Shown piece by piece: positions 35,184 to 43,960 of a stretch of 64,000 nucleotides of DNA. A model generated the notes under the pieces. The model had not been told where the DNA came from. It saw nothing but the letters and a program-made list of their open reading frames with translations, and did not search any database. A program made the translations under genes and the position numbers. This stretch comes from Acidisarcina polymorpha (GTDB taxonomy: Bacteria; Acidobacteriota; Terriglobia; Terriglobales; Acidobacteriaceae): NCBI RefSeq assembly GCF_003330725.1, contig NZ_CP030840.1, positions 930,001 through 994,000 of the forward strand, read 5' to 3'. The stretch's first letter is position 1; every line of letters begins with the position of its first letter.

Positions 35184-36056
35184 TGACCTGCCCCCAAAAA
35201 ACTGTACCAGTGGTAGCTGGAGTTCTCTCGTAATGTAGACGGGAGGATTTTGTATGAAGAAGAGCCGTTACACGGAAGAGCAGATCATCGGGATCTTGAA
35301 GCAGCATGAGGCAGGAGTGAAGACGGCGGAGTTGTGCCGGGAGCACGGGATCAGCGCGGCGACGTTCTATGGCTGGAAGTCGAAGTACGGCGGCATGGAC
35401 GTGAGCGAAGCGCAACGTCTGAAGGCTCTTGAAGACGAGAACCGCCGTCTGAAGCTGCTGGTGGCGGAGTTGAGTCTTCACGGCGAGGCGCTGAAGGGCG
35501 TGATCCGAAAAAACGGCTGGAGCTTGCCGGCCTGAGAGAAGCGGTGGCGTACGCTCAGGCCGAGCATGGCTTGAGCGAGCGCACGGCCTGCAAGCTGCTA
35601 GGCATGAAGAGGTCAAGCTACCGGTACGAGCCGCGGCCGGACCGCAACGCGGCGTTGCGCGAGGCGTTGGTGAAGCTGGCCCGGCAGAAGCCGCGCTATG
35701 GCTACCGGCGGCTGCACGCGGTGTTGAGCCGGTGCGGCCACGAGGTGAACGTGAAGCGGGTCTATCGACTGTATGTGGAAGAGCGACTGATGGTGCGGCG
35801 CAAGAGGCGCAAGCGTCTGGTGCGCGATCGCGCGGCCGAGCCGCGGCTGACGGGAGCGAACCAGGAGTGGGCGATGGACTTCATCGTCGATGGGTTGACG
35901 ACGGGGCGGATGGTGCGCATCCTGAGCGTGGTCGACGTGTACACGCGCGAGTGCCTGGCGCTGGAGGCCGACACCAGCCTCGGCTCAGGGCGCGTGACGC
36001 GGGTGCTGGAGCGGCTGATCGAAGAGCGTGGCCGGCCAGAAAATGTGCGCTCGGAC
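35184..36056 (+). mobile_element. IS3-family insertion sequence, right end lost
   Basis: The left end TGACCTGCCCCCAAAAAACT starts within the ankyrin gene; orfA and orfB follow in the usual overlapping arrangement. OrfB breaks off after the second catalytic Asp at about 36056, where IS110 sequence begins. No matching right inverted repeat is seen in the window, so target-site duplication cannot be judged. Confidence 0.8.
35254..35535 (+). CDS. IS3-family transposase OrfA
   Basis: 93 residues: helix-turn-helix MKKSRYTEEQIIGILKQHEA...GISAATFYGWKSKYGG, followed by a leucine-zipper-like helix (RLKALEDENRRLKLLVAEL). OrfA binds the IS ends. An AAAAAA run near its end (35508-35513) would allow a -1 slip into the orfB frame, giving the OrfAB transposase in the usual way for this family. 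Confidence 0.9.
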   Translation: MKKSRYTEEQIIGILKQHEAGVKTAELCREHGISAATFYGWKSKYGGMDVSEAQRLKALEDENRRLKLLVAELSLHGEALKGVIRKNGWSLPA

Positions 36057-36059
36057 AAC
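35544..36059 (+). pseudogene. IS3-family transposase OrfB, truncated
   Basis: Begins AYAQAEHGLSERTACKLLGM, then the HTH_21-like block KPRYGYRRLHAVL and the integrase core with first Asp in WAMDFIVDGL and second Asp in VRSDN. The reading then changes to unrelated residues, so the catalytic Glu and the C-terminal part are missing. The element cannot move itself. Confidence 0.85.
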
Positions 36060-36276
36060 GTACTAACACAGGAAGGAAAAGCTGGAGAGAAGAGAAGGTC
36101 CCTTAGCATCCCGTATGGGATGTGCTTGACGACGACTGTACCTCCAAGTGGCTTCCACGAGCAAGGGCTGAGCGTTCGACCATAGCGACACGAGATCTGC
36201 CGAAGAGCGCAGTCTCCACTGTACTCAAAATGAAGTCTCAACCAAGTGAAAGGCCGAATCATTATCTACGAGGTCC

Positions 36277-37554
36277 TTACGGCCTCGACGGCCCAGGTGA
36301 AGCGGCTCTTCCACTTGGTGCCGCTGCCTCATAGAAGCAGCGGAAGTCGGTACCGGTCTTGATGATCCCATGAGCCACGCGAGCCATCTTGGCGGCGACG
36401 GCGACATACGCCATACGCTTGCGGTCGGCACTGGCAGGATCACGCCGGAGATATCGTTCGAACTTGTCTCGGAAGCTGTTCTCTCGCAGCCTCACAGCCA
36501 CAGTGGCGGCCATCCAGAAGGCGCAGCGAAGCCGTGCGTTGCCGTATTTCGACAGCTTGGTCGCTCCTCGAAACTGGCCCGACTGCTGAGTCGAGAGATC
36601 GAGGCCACAGAACTTGAGGAACTGACGATGGTGATTGAAGCGGCGCAGGTCGCCGGCTTCGGCCAGGATCGTGAGCGCCAGGATAGGGCCGATGCCTGGC
36701 ATCTGCTGGAGACGCCTGAAGTCGACGTTTTCCTTCAGGTGAAGCGCAGCTCGTTGTTCCAGTTGATCGCGGAGCTGGCAGAGTCGGATCATCTCGCCGA
36801 GTACGACGCGGAACATCGCAACGGCCTCTGAGTCCTCAGCAACGGGGATCCCGATGGAGGACTGGGCCGTGCGGTAAATATCCTCTAGCAGCCGCTGTTT
36901 ACTTACCTTGCGTCCGACGACCGTCCACGCTTGCTGAACGAAGTCTTCCATCGAGAGGCGTGCAATCAGGGCAGGCGTGGGGAAGACCTGAAGGAACGCG
37001 AGAAGCCACTCAGAACGCGTGGCATGATAATACCGCTCTATCTCCGGAAAGTAGAGCGGCAGGTAATGGGTCAAGAGCCGATGCTGGGTCCGGGTCTTCT
37101 CAAGAGAGATCTGCGCATAGGTGAGCGACAGCTCCTGAAAGTCATGGATCTGGTTCACGAGCGGGTCATGGTAGTGCTGAGTCACGCCGGTCTTGAGCAG
37201 ATGGAGCAGGACCTGGGCGTCCTTCGGATCGTTCTTGTCCCAGGAGTTATGCATGGCTTCGCGGGTTCGCGCCACAGCGAGGGACGCGATCAGCTCCAGA
37301 TGGAAACCCTCGGCCTGCAGAAAGTGCGCCAGCGGCCTATGGTAGTTCCCAGTGGCCTCGAAGACGATGCGCACCGGGTGCTTCAAGCCATGAAGAAAGT
37401 CGGCAAACAGTCGGAACTCGACTGCGGTGTTGGGCAGGATCAGGCGCTTGCGGCTCTTCCATCCCGGAGCTTCGATCAGGACATCGTGACGGAGCTTGGC
37501 AATATCGATCGCTACCAGAACGGTGGACGGTTGAGTAGGCTGGACAAGGGACAT
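36277..37554 (-). CDS. IS110-family transposase (DEDD recombinase)
   Basis: ATG at 37554 is preferred (MSLVQPTQPSTVLVAIDIAK); GGAGAG lies about 11 bases upstream. 425 residues. The RuvC-like DEDD domain shows D in VAIDIAK, E in FEATGNYH, and the pair in WDKNDPKDAQ; the C-terminal Tnp_20 domain has MPGIGPILALTILAEAG and a Ser in LDLSTQQSGQF that fits the second active-site part. Full length, so probably functional. These recombinases use a bridge RNA made from the element's own end. Confidence 0.9.
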   Translation of the reverse strand: MSLVQPTQPSTVLVAIDIAKLRHDVLIEAPGWKSRKRLILPNTAVEFRLFADFLHGLKHPVRIVFEATGNYHRPLAHFLQAEGFHLELIASLAVARTREAMHNSWDKNDPKDAQVLLHLLKTGVTQHYHDPLVNQIHDFQELSLTYAQISLEKTRTQHRLLTHYLPLYFPEIERYYHATRSEWLLAFLQVFPTPALIARLSMEDFVQQAWTVVGRKVSKQRLLEDIYRTAQSSIGIPVAEDSEAVAMFRVVLGEMIRLCQLRDQLEQRAALHLKENVDFRRLQQMPGIGPILALTILAEAGDLRRFNHHRQFLKFCGLDLSTQQSGQFRGATKLSKYGNARLRCAFWMAATVAVRLRENSFRDKFERYLRRDPASADRKRMAYVAVAAKMARVAHGIIKTGTDFRCFYEAAAPSGRAASPGPSRP

Positions 37555-37716
37555 GGTTGGTTCTCTCCTAAAAGTGAAAGTAGGCATACGTTCAGCTTAG
37601 GAGACCTACGGCCAGCCATGGCCCAGGAAGTCGGATCTCGGTCGCTACGCTCCCCAAACCTGACTTCCTGCCTTCCTCAACCTCTTCCTTCCAAGTGCTT
37701 CGTGTGGTGCTACGGG
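37555..37716 (-). ncRNA. Candidate IS110 guide (bridge) RNA region
   Basis: The 5' flank of the IS110 transposase contains CAGGAAGTC at 37624-37632 and GACTTCCTG at 37662-37670, a 9-bp perfect stem enclosing a 29-nt loop, as expected for a loop-bearing bridge RNA. Nothing more than the hairpin and position supports it. A smaller hairpin (CATCCC, loop, GGGATG at 36107-36122) lies in the other flank. Confidence 0.35.
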
Positions 37717-38113
37717 CTTAACCTCGCGGTGGAAGCTGGAGCAAAGGTCATCGCCACAACTCGGAGTCGAGACCGCTTTAAGAAGCTGGAGGATCTTGGT
37801 GTCTATCGCGCAGAGTTGGAGGGTCCGGAACTCTCAACACGCATCGCCGAAGCTAAACACATTGACGCAGTTCTTGACCTGGTTGGTAACAGCGTCATTC
37901 TCGATTCGCTTCGCATTCTGCGTCGCGGAGGCCGAGCCTGTCTTGCCGGATGGCTCGGGGGCTGGCTCCCATCAAGGAATTCAACCCGCTGCTACAGATG
38001 GCCAGTGGTGTCTATCTGACGTTCTTCGGTTCGTTTGTCTTTGGGACGCCGGGATTTCCTCTCTCCGATGTTCCCCTACAGGAAATTGCGAAGAAGGTGG
38101 AGCAAGGCAAGTT
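37717..38113 (+). repeat. Inverted near-exact copy of alcohol dehydrogenase segment 24761-25158
   Basis: Starts CTTAACCTCGCGGTGG and ends GGAGCAAGGCAAGTT. It reads the same protein segment (LNLAVEAGAKVIATTRSRDR) but one G is missing at 37957-37961, so its frame breaks. It lies between the IS110 end and the 3' half of the ankyrin gene. Confidence 0.9.
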
Positions 38114-38601
38114 TATGGAGCGAACTCCGGAGGATCTGAAGCTGGCTTTAGCCTGTGAACTGGGCGATGAAAGCACGTTTCAGGCTTACTTGGCCCGGAA
38201 TCCGGACGCAGCCAAAACTCTCTCGGACGAGGAGCGGCGAAAGCTACAGGCAGCCGCACAGAGCAACAATACAACGGCGGTACGACTGATGTTGGAGGCT
38301 GGCGGGCCAGTCAATACCCCGGGCGAGATGGGAGCCACAGCGCTCCACTGGGCCGGCTTCAACGGCAATGCTGAAATGACCCGAAACATATTGCGCTTTC
38401 AGCCGGATCTTGAAACAAAATCGGGTGAGTATTCGGGGACTGCGCTGTCATGGGCTCTCTACGCTTCTGGAAATGGCTGGCATCGTAGCACAGGAGATTT
38501 TGTGGGAACAGTGTGCGCGCTTCTGGACGCCGGAGCTGCTCTACCGCCGGACCCCGAAGGCACTCGAACCCAGCGATGCCGTTCTGGAGGTGCTGCCATG
38601 A
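38114..38601 (+). pseudogene. Ankyrin-repeat protein, 3' part
   Basis: From ATGGAGCGAACTCCGG at 38115 the sequence reads ERTPEDLKLALACELGDE and ankyrin-type helices (LMLEAGGPVNTPGEMGATAL, SWALYASGNGWHRSTGDF), then a one-base shift near 38560 leads to ALEPSDAVLEVLP and the stop at 38601. It continues the protein interrupted at 35183. Confidence 0.85.
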
Positions 38602-38948
38602 ATTCAGCCAGGCGCCCGATCGGGGTTCTGTTCCTCTCCTGCCTCTACATTGCTGTGGGAGCCATTGGATTTGTCGTCAACGTTCCCAAACTGATAGCAA
38701 TGCAACACGAGAGCATATGGATCGAACTCACCGAGTTGTTAACTCTTATTGCAGGAGCCTTCATGTTCCGTGGCCGGAACTGGGCACGCTGGCTTGCGCT
38801 CATCTGGATGGCATTTCACGTGGGAATCAGCTTTCCAGTAGTACGTCAGGTCGTCACCCACTCGGTCATCTTCGCCTTGATTGCCTGGGTTCTCTTTCGT
38901 CCTGACGCACGGCGATACTTCATACCCCTGAAACCTGACTACGAATAG
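38598..38948 (+). CDS. Small four-helix membrane protein
   Basis: 116 residues, start ATG overlapping the stop of the ankyrin gene (ATGA), so originally translated with it. Four hydrophobic segments: about 8-30, 40-54, 62-78 and 84-101 (VVTHSVIFALIAWVLF). Ends in a charged tail. I recognise no named family. It may depend on upstream translation that is now lost because the ankyrin gene is broken. Confidence 0.7.
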   Translation: MNSARRPIGVLFLSCLYIAVGAIGFVVNVPKLIAMQHESIWIELTELLTLIAGAFMFRGRNWARWLALIWMAFHVGISFPVVRQVVTHSVIFALIAWVLFRPDARRYFIPLKPDYE

Positions 38949-39147
38949 CGGATGGTCGCCCCGGTTCGTTCTATTTGAAGCGTAATCGCCAAAGCGCGTG
39001 TCGAGGGAGGCCGGCGTGGAAACGTGCATAGGCCTGTTCTCGCGACTTGAGAAATCCTGGGCGGATTGCTTCCGAGAAGCCGACTCGAGTGCGGTGGCGA
39101 TAACGCAACAATTGAGGAACCGAAACACGGATGAATACTTCATCCAA

Positions 39148-39977
39148 TTAGCAGAGATTCTGCCTTTGCGACCGGGCAAGGCGCCTATATGCGGACGGCG
39201 ATATTTGTCGGCAGTGCCGGAACACTTTGGCGAGGTGGGCCTGATCTGCGAAGCCGCAGCGCAATGCAACGTCTGTCAGAGCGATGTCCGTTTCCGACAA
39301 ATGCCTTGCCGCGGTCTCAACCCTTAGCTCGCGCAGATAATCACCTGGTGTCACTTTGAAGAAGTTGCGAAACTCTCTTGAAAGTTGGGATGGATGCACG
39401 CCCACGTCGCGTGCAATCTGATTCATTTCGAGCGACTCGCATGCGCAATCGTGCAGCAAATCTCTTGCCCGGGCAAGCCAAAGAGGTGGCGTTCTGTGTT
39501 GAACGGTGCGCGTGCGGTAGGCAAAAGCTGAGGCGTTCAGAAGGATTCCCTCAAAAACTAGACCGGACATTTCGTCGATGTAACACAATTCGCACATCAG
39601 CCGTGCGCCCAGAGCCTGGGCATCTTGAGGCTCAGCAGGACGTGGTCATCCACCGCTAAATCAGTCCGAACCATCCGATGCAGAAAGGATGCACTGAATT
39701 CCACAGCAAGAAAGGTAGCGCCGAACGGAAAGGAATCTGCCTGCAGACGTTCAAATGGAATAAACAGCATGGAACTTCGAGCAAGTTCCAGCCGTTCGGA
39801 TCCCATCCGTTTTGAGCAATGTCCCGTTTGCACAAAGATCATTGAGGCCCGCTCATTTCCATGCACATCATAAGTTGCTCCCCGATCGTAGCGAACCTGG
39901 CAAACGAGCATGGAATCAGAAGACCATTGTTGGAGCGTATTCCCATAGTGCTCGCCAGCGGGCAGAATCTTCGGCAT
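39148..39977 (-). pseudogene. AraC-family transcription regulator with a frameshift
   Basis: The N-terminal part (39977 to about 39625) is a cupin-like sensor domain with MPKILPAGEHYGNTLQQW; the C-terminal part has the double helix-turn-helix (MNQIARDVGVHPSQLSREF and TDVALRCGFADQAHLAKVFR). Between them the frame shifts by one base: SLK should continue as DAQALGARLMCELCY. One missing base near 39625 explains it. Full length would be about 276 residues. No clear target gene; a divergent one is the CPBP remnant. Confidence 0.85.
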
Positions 39978-40159
39978 CGGGTGCTTCCCTCGAATGTGAT
40001 CTCCATCGGTTTCACCGCGGAACTTACACCGGCCGCAGGCGCCGACGCCTCGCGGCGTCCATTCCTTGATTATCCGTTAAACGGAGACAATTCTGTAAAG
40101 GGCTTTCAAGACCCGAAGTGCACGCTCAGGCGAGTCTTGCATTGGGAGGTCGGCGGGAG

Positions 40160-41115
40160 ATGCGAATTAGTCTGCTTCGCGGAACACGGAAGGACCGGCA
40201 AACTAATGACGGAGACGTGAATCAAAAACCTCCGACTAAGAGAGAGCGGCTGTTCGCCGTATTCAGATTCTTCTTGTTTGCCGTTACAATCGGCCTCTTC
40301 CTAACTTGTCTGAAAATTGTTCTGAACAAAATCCCGGCCACGGCGTCCCTCCTTCAGCAGGCGGAGCTTGGGACCACGACTGCGACGATAATGCTCGTCA
40401 TTGACGAGTATCGGGCTACTCTCGGTGATTGCCTTGTCCTATTTCGCCGCGAAGATTGAGGGACGACCGCTCGGGGCCTTCGGCCTTCCGCTACGGGATG
40501 CATTCGGGGACGCGATTCGCACTAGGCGTGATTTGGGGGCTCTTAGCGCTTTTGGACATCGGATGTACGTATCTGTTGGGAGGGTATTCCTTCGGAAGCT
40601 TTGCGCTCTCCCCTGGAAAGGTTCTGATCTTCGGCGCCGCGTCAGCGCTAGCTTTCATCATGGTAAGTCTTTTCGAAGAGTTTCTTTTCCGCGGCTATGC
40701 GTTGCATAGTCTCACCATAGGTGTCGGTTTTTGGCCGGCAGCATTTCTGTTATCGGCCATCTTCGGGGGCCTGCATCTCACGAATACCGGGGAAGGCATT
40801 GTTGGCGCACTGGATGTGATGTTGTATGGATTATTCGCATGTTTTACCTTAAGTCGGACCGGAAATTTGTGGTTTGCAGTAGGCCTACATTCGGCTTGGG
40901 ATTTCTCTCTTACATTTCTTTACTCGGTTCCGGGTAGCGGCATGCACGCGAAAGGGCAGTTATTGCAAGCAACTCTCCATGGGCCGGCTTGGCTGACCGG
41001 GGGAGCTGCAGGACCCGAAGGACGCGTGATCGGTTTGGCAGTCCTGATTCTGTCGTTTCCCGTCTTTTCCGCCTTGTTCCCAATCGCGCCCGCCGCCCGT
41101 GGTGGCCGGCATTAA
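40160..41115 (+). pseudogene. CPBP-family intramembrane metalloprotease with two frameshifts
   Basis: Three frames carry one protein: RERLFAVFRFFLFAVTIGLF (first), IGLLSVIALSYFAAKIEGRP (second, from about 40405), then RFALGVIWGLLALLDIGCTY to the end (third, from about 40510). The active-site motifs are in the last frame: EEFLFRGY, FGGLHL and GLHSAWDF. CPBP proteases serve in protein maturation or bacteriocin immunity. Start position is uncertain; the annotation begins at an in-frame ATG. Confidence 0.8.
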
Positions 41116-41361
41116 AGATGTCGTCGTGCCGTGGGGCCTGCCCAAGAATAAGGACGGAATAATGTTCACTGGGGCATTGCCAGGCGCACGTTCCTCATGA
41201 TGCAACCAAAGATATGTCGTATTTCGGTCGGTTGTTGGTAACGGGGGCGATGCACTCACTGGCACAGTCAAACAACTCGCGGTGGAGCTCTAAAAGCGAA
41301 GCTCGTCCGCATTGAATTCCTTGATCTGCATGTCTCGAAAGGCCTTTGATATGAGGCAGGT

Positions 41362-41765
41362 CTACTGCACCTCTTGAGTAAGGGTCGCTGCGCTGACTGC
41401 ATCGGTGGTGCTGCCGGTGAAGATGGCCGCAATAGCGTTGCCGTCAAGAGCGAGGTTCGCAGTGATCAAGGATGCTGTGCCATCAAGCAGCCGCGCACTG
41501 CCAAGAACAACGCTTCCATTCTTGAAGATGACTAACCCCGTGGGAGGCGGCCCGGAAGCTGCGGTGACGGTGGCCGTGAACCTCACCTGATCTCCAAGGT
41601 TCGACGGATTCGAGGAGGCGGTAAGCGTCGTCGTAGTTGAAATGGCACCAGGCTTGATCGTGAAGGTGGCCGAAGTGACCGGGCTGTCCGCGTAGCCACT
41701 TGCGACTGCGATCGCTTTCACCGTCGACGTTTCAGAAATAATGAGGGGCCGGTCTGGCTGACTGA
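41362..41765 (-). pseudogene. Detached chitobiase/Ig-like cassette
   Basis: The minus strand reads LIISETSTVKAIAVASGYAD, TFTIKPGAISTTTTL and FTATVTAASGPPPTGLVIFK, ending LTQEVQ, almost the same as the C-terminal end of the intact SBBP protein at 61525-61907, also in DNA. It has been joined in frame to the TPR gene fragment that precedes it. Confidence 0.85.
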
Positions 41766-42182
41766 TATGGGCACAATCGACGTAGAGATGGGGAACGGCG
41801 TCGAGGTAGGCGCGCTCGCGCGCGGTAACTGTGCGGATAGCGCGTCCCTGTTCCACGGCGCGCAGCCCCTGCTGCAACTGGGCGGGAGACTTCGATCCGG
41901 CGAATGGGTTCTGCCAACTACGAAGTGCAATCCCCCAATCAGCTATAGCACACGTCGGATCGGCCGTAAGAACCGAATTGAATCCTTCAATCGCGGAGCC
42001 GAATTGGAAGAATGCATGAGAGCCACGGCATGATTGAACTGGGGTAGCACATTAGGATTACAGTACGTGCTGAAGGTGACGCTGCCAAGCGCCTCGGGCG
42101 AAGGGTGGTCGTGAACCTGGGAGTGGAGGGGTGATATAACGGCGGCCCATAGATAAAGCATCGCAGAGACAACTGTCTTCAT
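41766..42182 (-). pseudogene. TPR protein, N-terminal fragment
   Basis: MKTVVSAMLYLWAAVISPLH (signal peptide), then HDHPSPEALGSVTF and QFNHAVALMHSF. A one-base shift near 42015 moves the reading into FQFGSAIEGFNSVLTADPT and SWQNPFAGSKSPAQLQQGL, ending YLDAVPHLYVD. This protein normally continues for several hundred residues with TPR repeats; here it passes into the Ig-like cassette after about residue 140. Confidence 0.75.
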
Positions 42183-42404
42183 TCTGTAAAGTCTCCTTTA
42201 TCACCATGGGTGCAGTTTTCTTGATGAATATCACACGGTCCATGCTTGTTTGTTTCCCCAGAGGCACTGGCCGTCTCCACGAACCACTAAGGCTCTGGTG
42301 GGTGGGCGCGGTGAGTTCTTCATCCCCCTGGGTACTCATGACTGGTCTCCCAAGGAGCTCTGTAGGAAGTAAGAAGTTCCGAGCTCAATGCGGCCATTTG
42401 GAGG

Positions 42405-42953
42405 CTACAATCTCAACGAGATTGTCCCGCCTCTTATCCCGGTCGGGGTCGCAGAAGGAAGGTCTGTGAACTCAGCGAGAGACCAGGGATGCATGTCGTT
42501 GCTCTCCGCAACCGTCTGACTCGGCGGTTTGCCTGCGAGGCTATGAAAGTCTCGCACCATGTGCATCTGATCGGCAAAGCCGAACTGGTGGGCGATATTG
42601 AGCCACGTGCGTTCAGGAAACAGGCGCTTGGTGTCGAGAGCACCCTGAAAGCGTGCAATACGCGCATACAGCTTGGGTGAACAGCCTATCTCATCGACAT
42701 CTCTTACGTCTGCCGCCACACGGCCTACATCGTTCCGGAGGGAACCAATAGTCACGTGAAAAGTATGGGTGGAATGCAGGATTTTATAGACGTTCCCCAT
42801 GAGTTTGTAATTCTTGTTGAAAACACGATGCAAGCCATAACCACCTACACACAGAGACGGGAATAAATCACGTTTCCATACATTGTTCCATTGAGTTCTG
42901 TCGAACGGTCGAACGCCAGATAGCAACTGAAACTCGCGTGCTGAACGCACCAC
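42405..42953 (-). pseudogene. AraC-family regulator, C-terminal remnant
   Basis: Only the second half of the DNA-binding domain is recognisable: GCSPKLYARIARFQGALDTK, LNIAHQFGFADQMHMVRDFH, SLAGKPPSQ. The first half of the HTH and the sensor domain are replaced by unrelated residues. It sits divergently, two bases from the next gene, so it may once have controlled it. Confidence 0.65.
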
Positions 42954-42954
42954 A

Positions 42955-43809
42955 ATGAATGGAAGGCATATGGAAGCTATCAGAGCAACCGAACCAACTT
43001 CATCAATGCAAATCGCTGCAAACCCGGCACTCGTGCTTCTACATGGTACCTCCGGCTTTTCAGAAGACTGGTCCGGCGTAGTTGACCATCTGGCTGTGAA
43101 CCGCCTCGTAATTCGCCCCGACTACATGAACTCAACGATCAGTAACGATACGGCCTATTCAAAGACAATCGCTGAGGCCGCTTCTCATGTCCTCACGGAA
43201 GTCTGTGACAGAACCGAAGGCCCCTTTGACCTTGTGGGCTACTCTCTGGGGGCGGGTGTAGCCGCTTTCATCGCTGCAGAACATCCTGAGAGTGTTCGTT
43301 CGTTGGTTCTTGTTTCGGGCTTCGGATACGGTAGCGAGGTTTGGATGAAGTCGCAGTTTAGTCTCTGGCTCGACCTAGTTCGCACCAATCGGACTGCGCT
43401 TACTAAATTGCTGCTCCTGACTGGGATAAGCAGAGGTTTCCTTTCGACCTTTGATGAAGATACAATCGCCAGGATCATCGATGGATTTGTTAGGTCCACC
43501 GATTGGGAAAAAGTGGATTATTCCATTCGACTCGATCTTAACTTAGACATCCGAGAACATGCTAAAAAAATAGCGGTGCCAAGCCTATCGATTTCAGGCA
43601 AGCATGATCGCATCGTTCCCGGATTTTATTCAGAGCAGCTCGCCGAGTTGACTCACGGATCTCAACATGTCGAGATCGATTCAGGACATCTCTCCTTCCT
43701 AGAACAGCCAGTTCAATTAGCAACCGCCATCGTCAGGTTTTTAGATTCTCATCGACCTGAGGACAACAATCCACAAGAAGTGCAGAAACCAACCAAATCT
43801 CGGATTTGA
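42955..43809 (+). CDS. Alpha/beta hydrolase
   Basis: 284 residues (a start at the ATG at 42970 with GGAAGG close upstream is also possible). Motifs: LVLLHGTSGFSEDW, nucleophile S97 in GYSLGAG, acid in SGKHDRIVP, His in DSGHLSFLEQP: a complete triad. It is a soluble esterase-like enzyme; no signal peptide. It precedes the larger hydrolase gene on the same strand by 151 bp. Confidence 0.85.
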   Translation: MNGRHMEAIRATEPTSSMQIAANPALVLLHGTSGFSEDWSGVVDHLAVNRLVIRPDYMNSTISNDTAYSKTIAEAASHVLTEVCDRTEGPFDLVGYSLGAGVAAFIAAEHPESVRSLVLVSGFGYGSEVWMKSQFSLWLDLVRTNRTALTKLLLLTGISRGFLSTFDEDTIARIIDGFVRSTDWEKVDYSIRLDLNLDIREHAKKIAVPSLSISGKHDRIVPGFYSEQLAELTHGSQHVEIDSGHLSFLEQPVQLATAIVRFLDSHRPEDNNPQEVQKPTKSRI

Positions 43810-43960
43810 AACCTTTCCGCTTCTAGCGCAAGTTCTCTTCGGCAGAAACTCTCCGAACAAATAGTGTGGAAGTCTTGAGGGCGACATCGCTATCTCTACC
43901 TGGGGAGCGAAGCGGCACTCGCTCCCATCTATCGAAGACTACGTTGGCACCAAGGAAATA

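Larger units (their letters stand above)
36057..37716 (-). mobile_element. IS110-family element inserted in the IS3 remnant
   Basis: Limits are set by where IS3 orfB stops and where the copied alcohol dehydrogenase segment starts, and are therefore approximate. IS110 elements have no long terminal inverted repeats and make no target duplication, in keeping with the flanks. About 220 bp of non-coding DNA lies on the 3' side of the transposase gene and about 160 bp on its 5' side. Confidence 0.7.
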
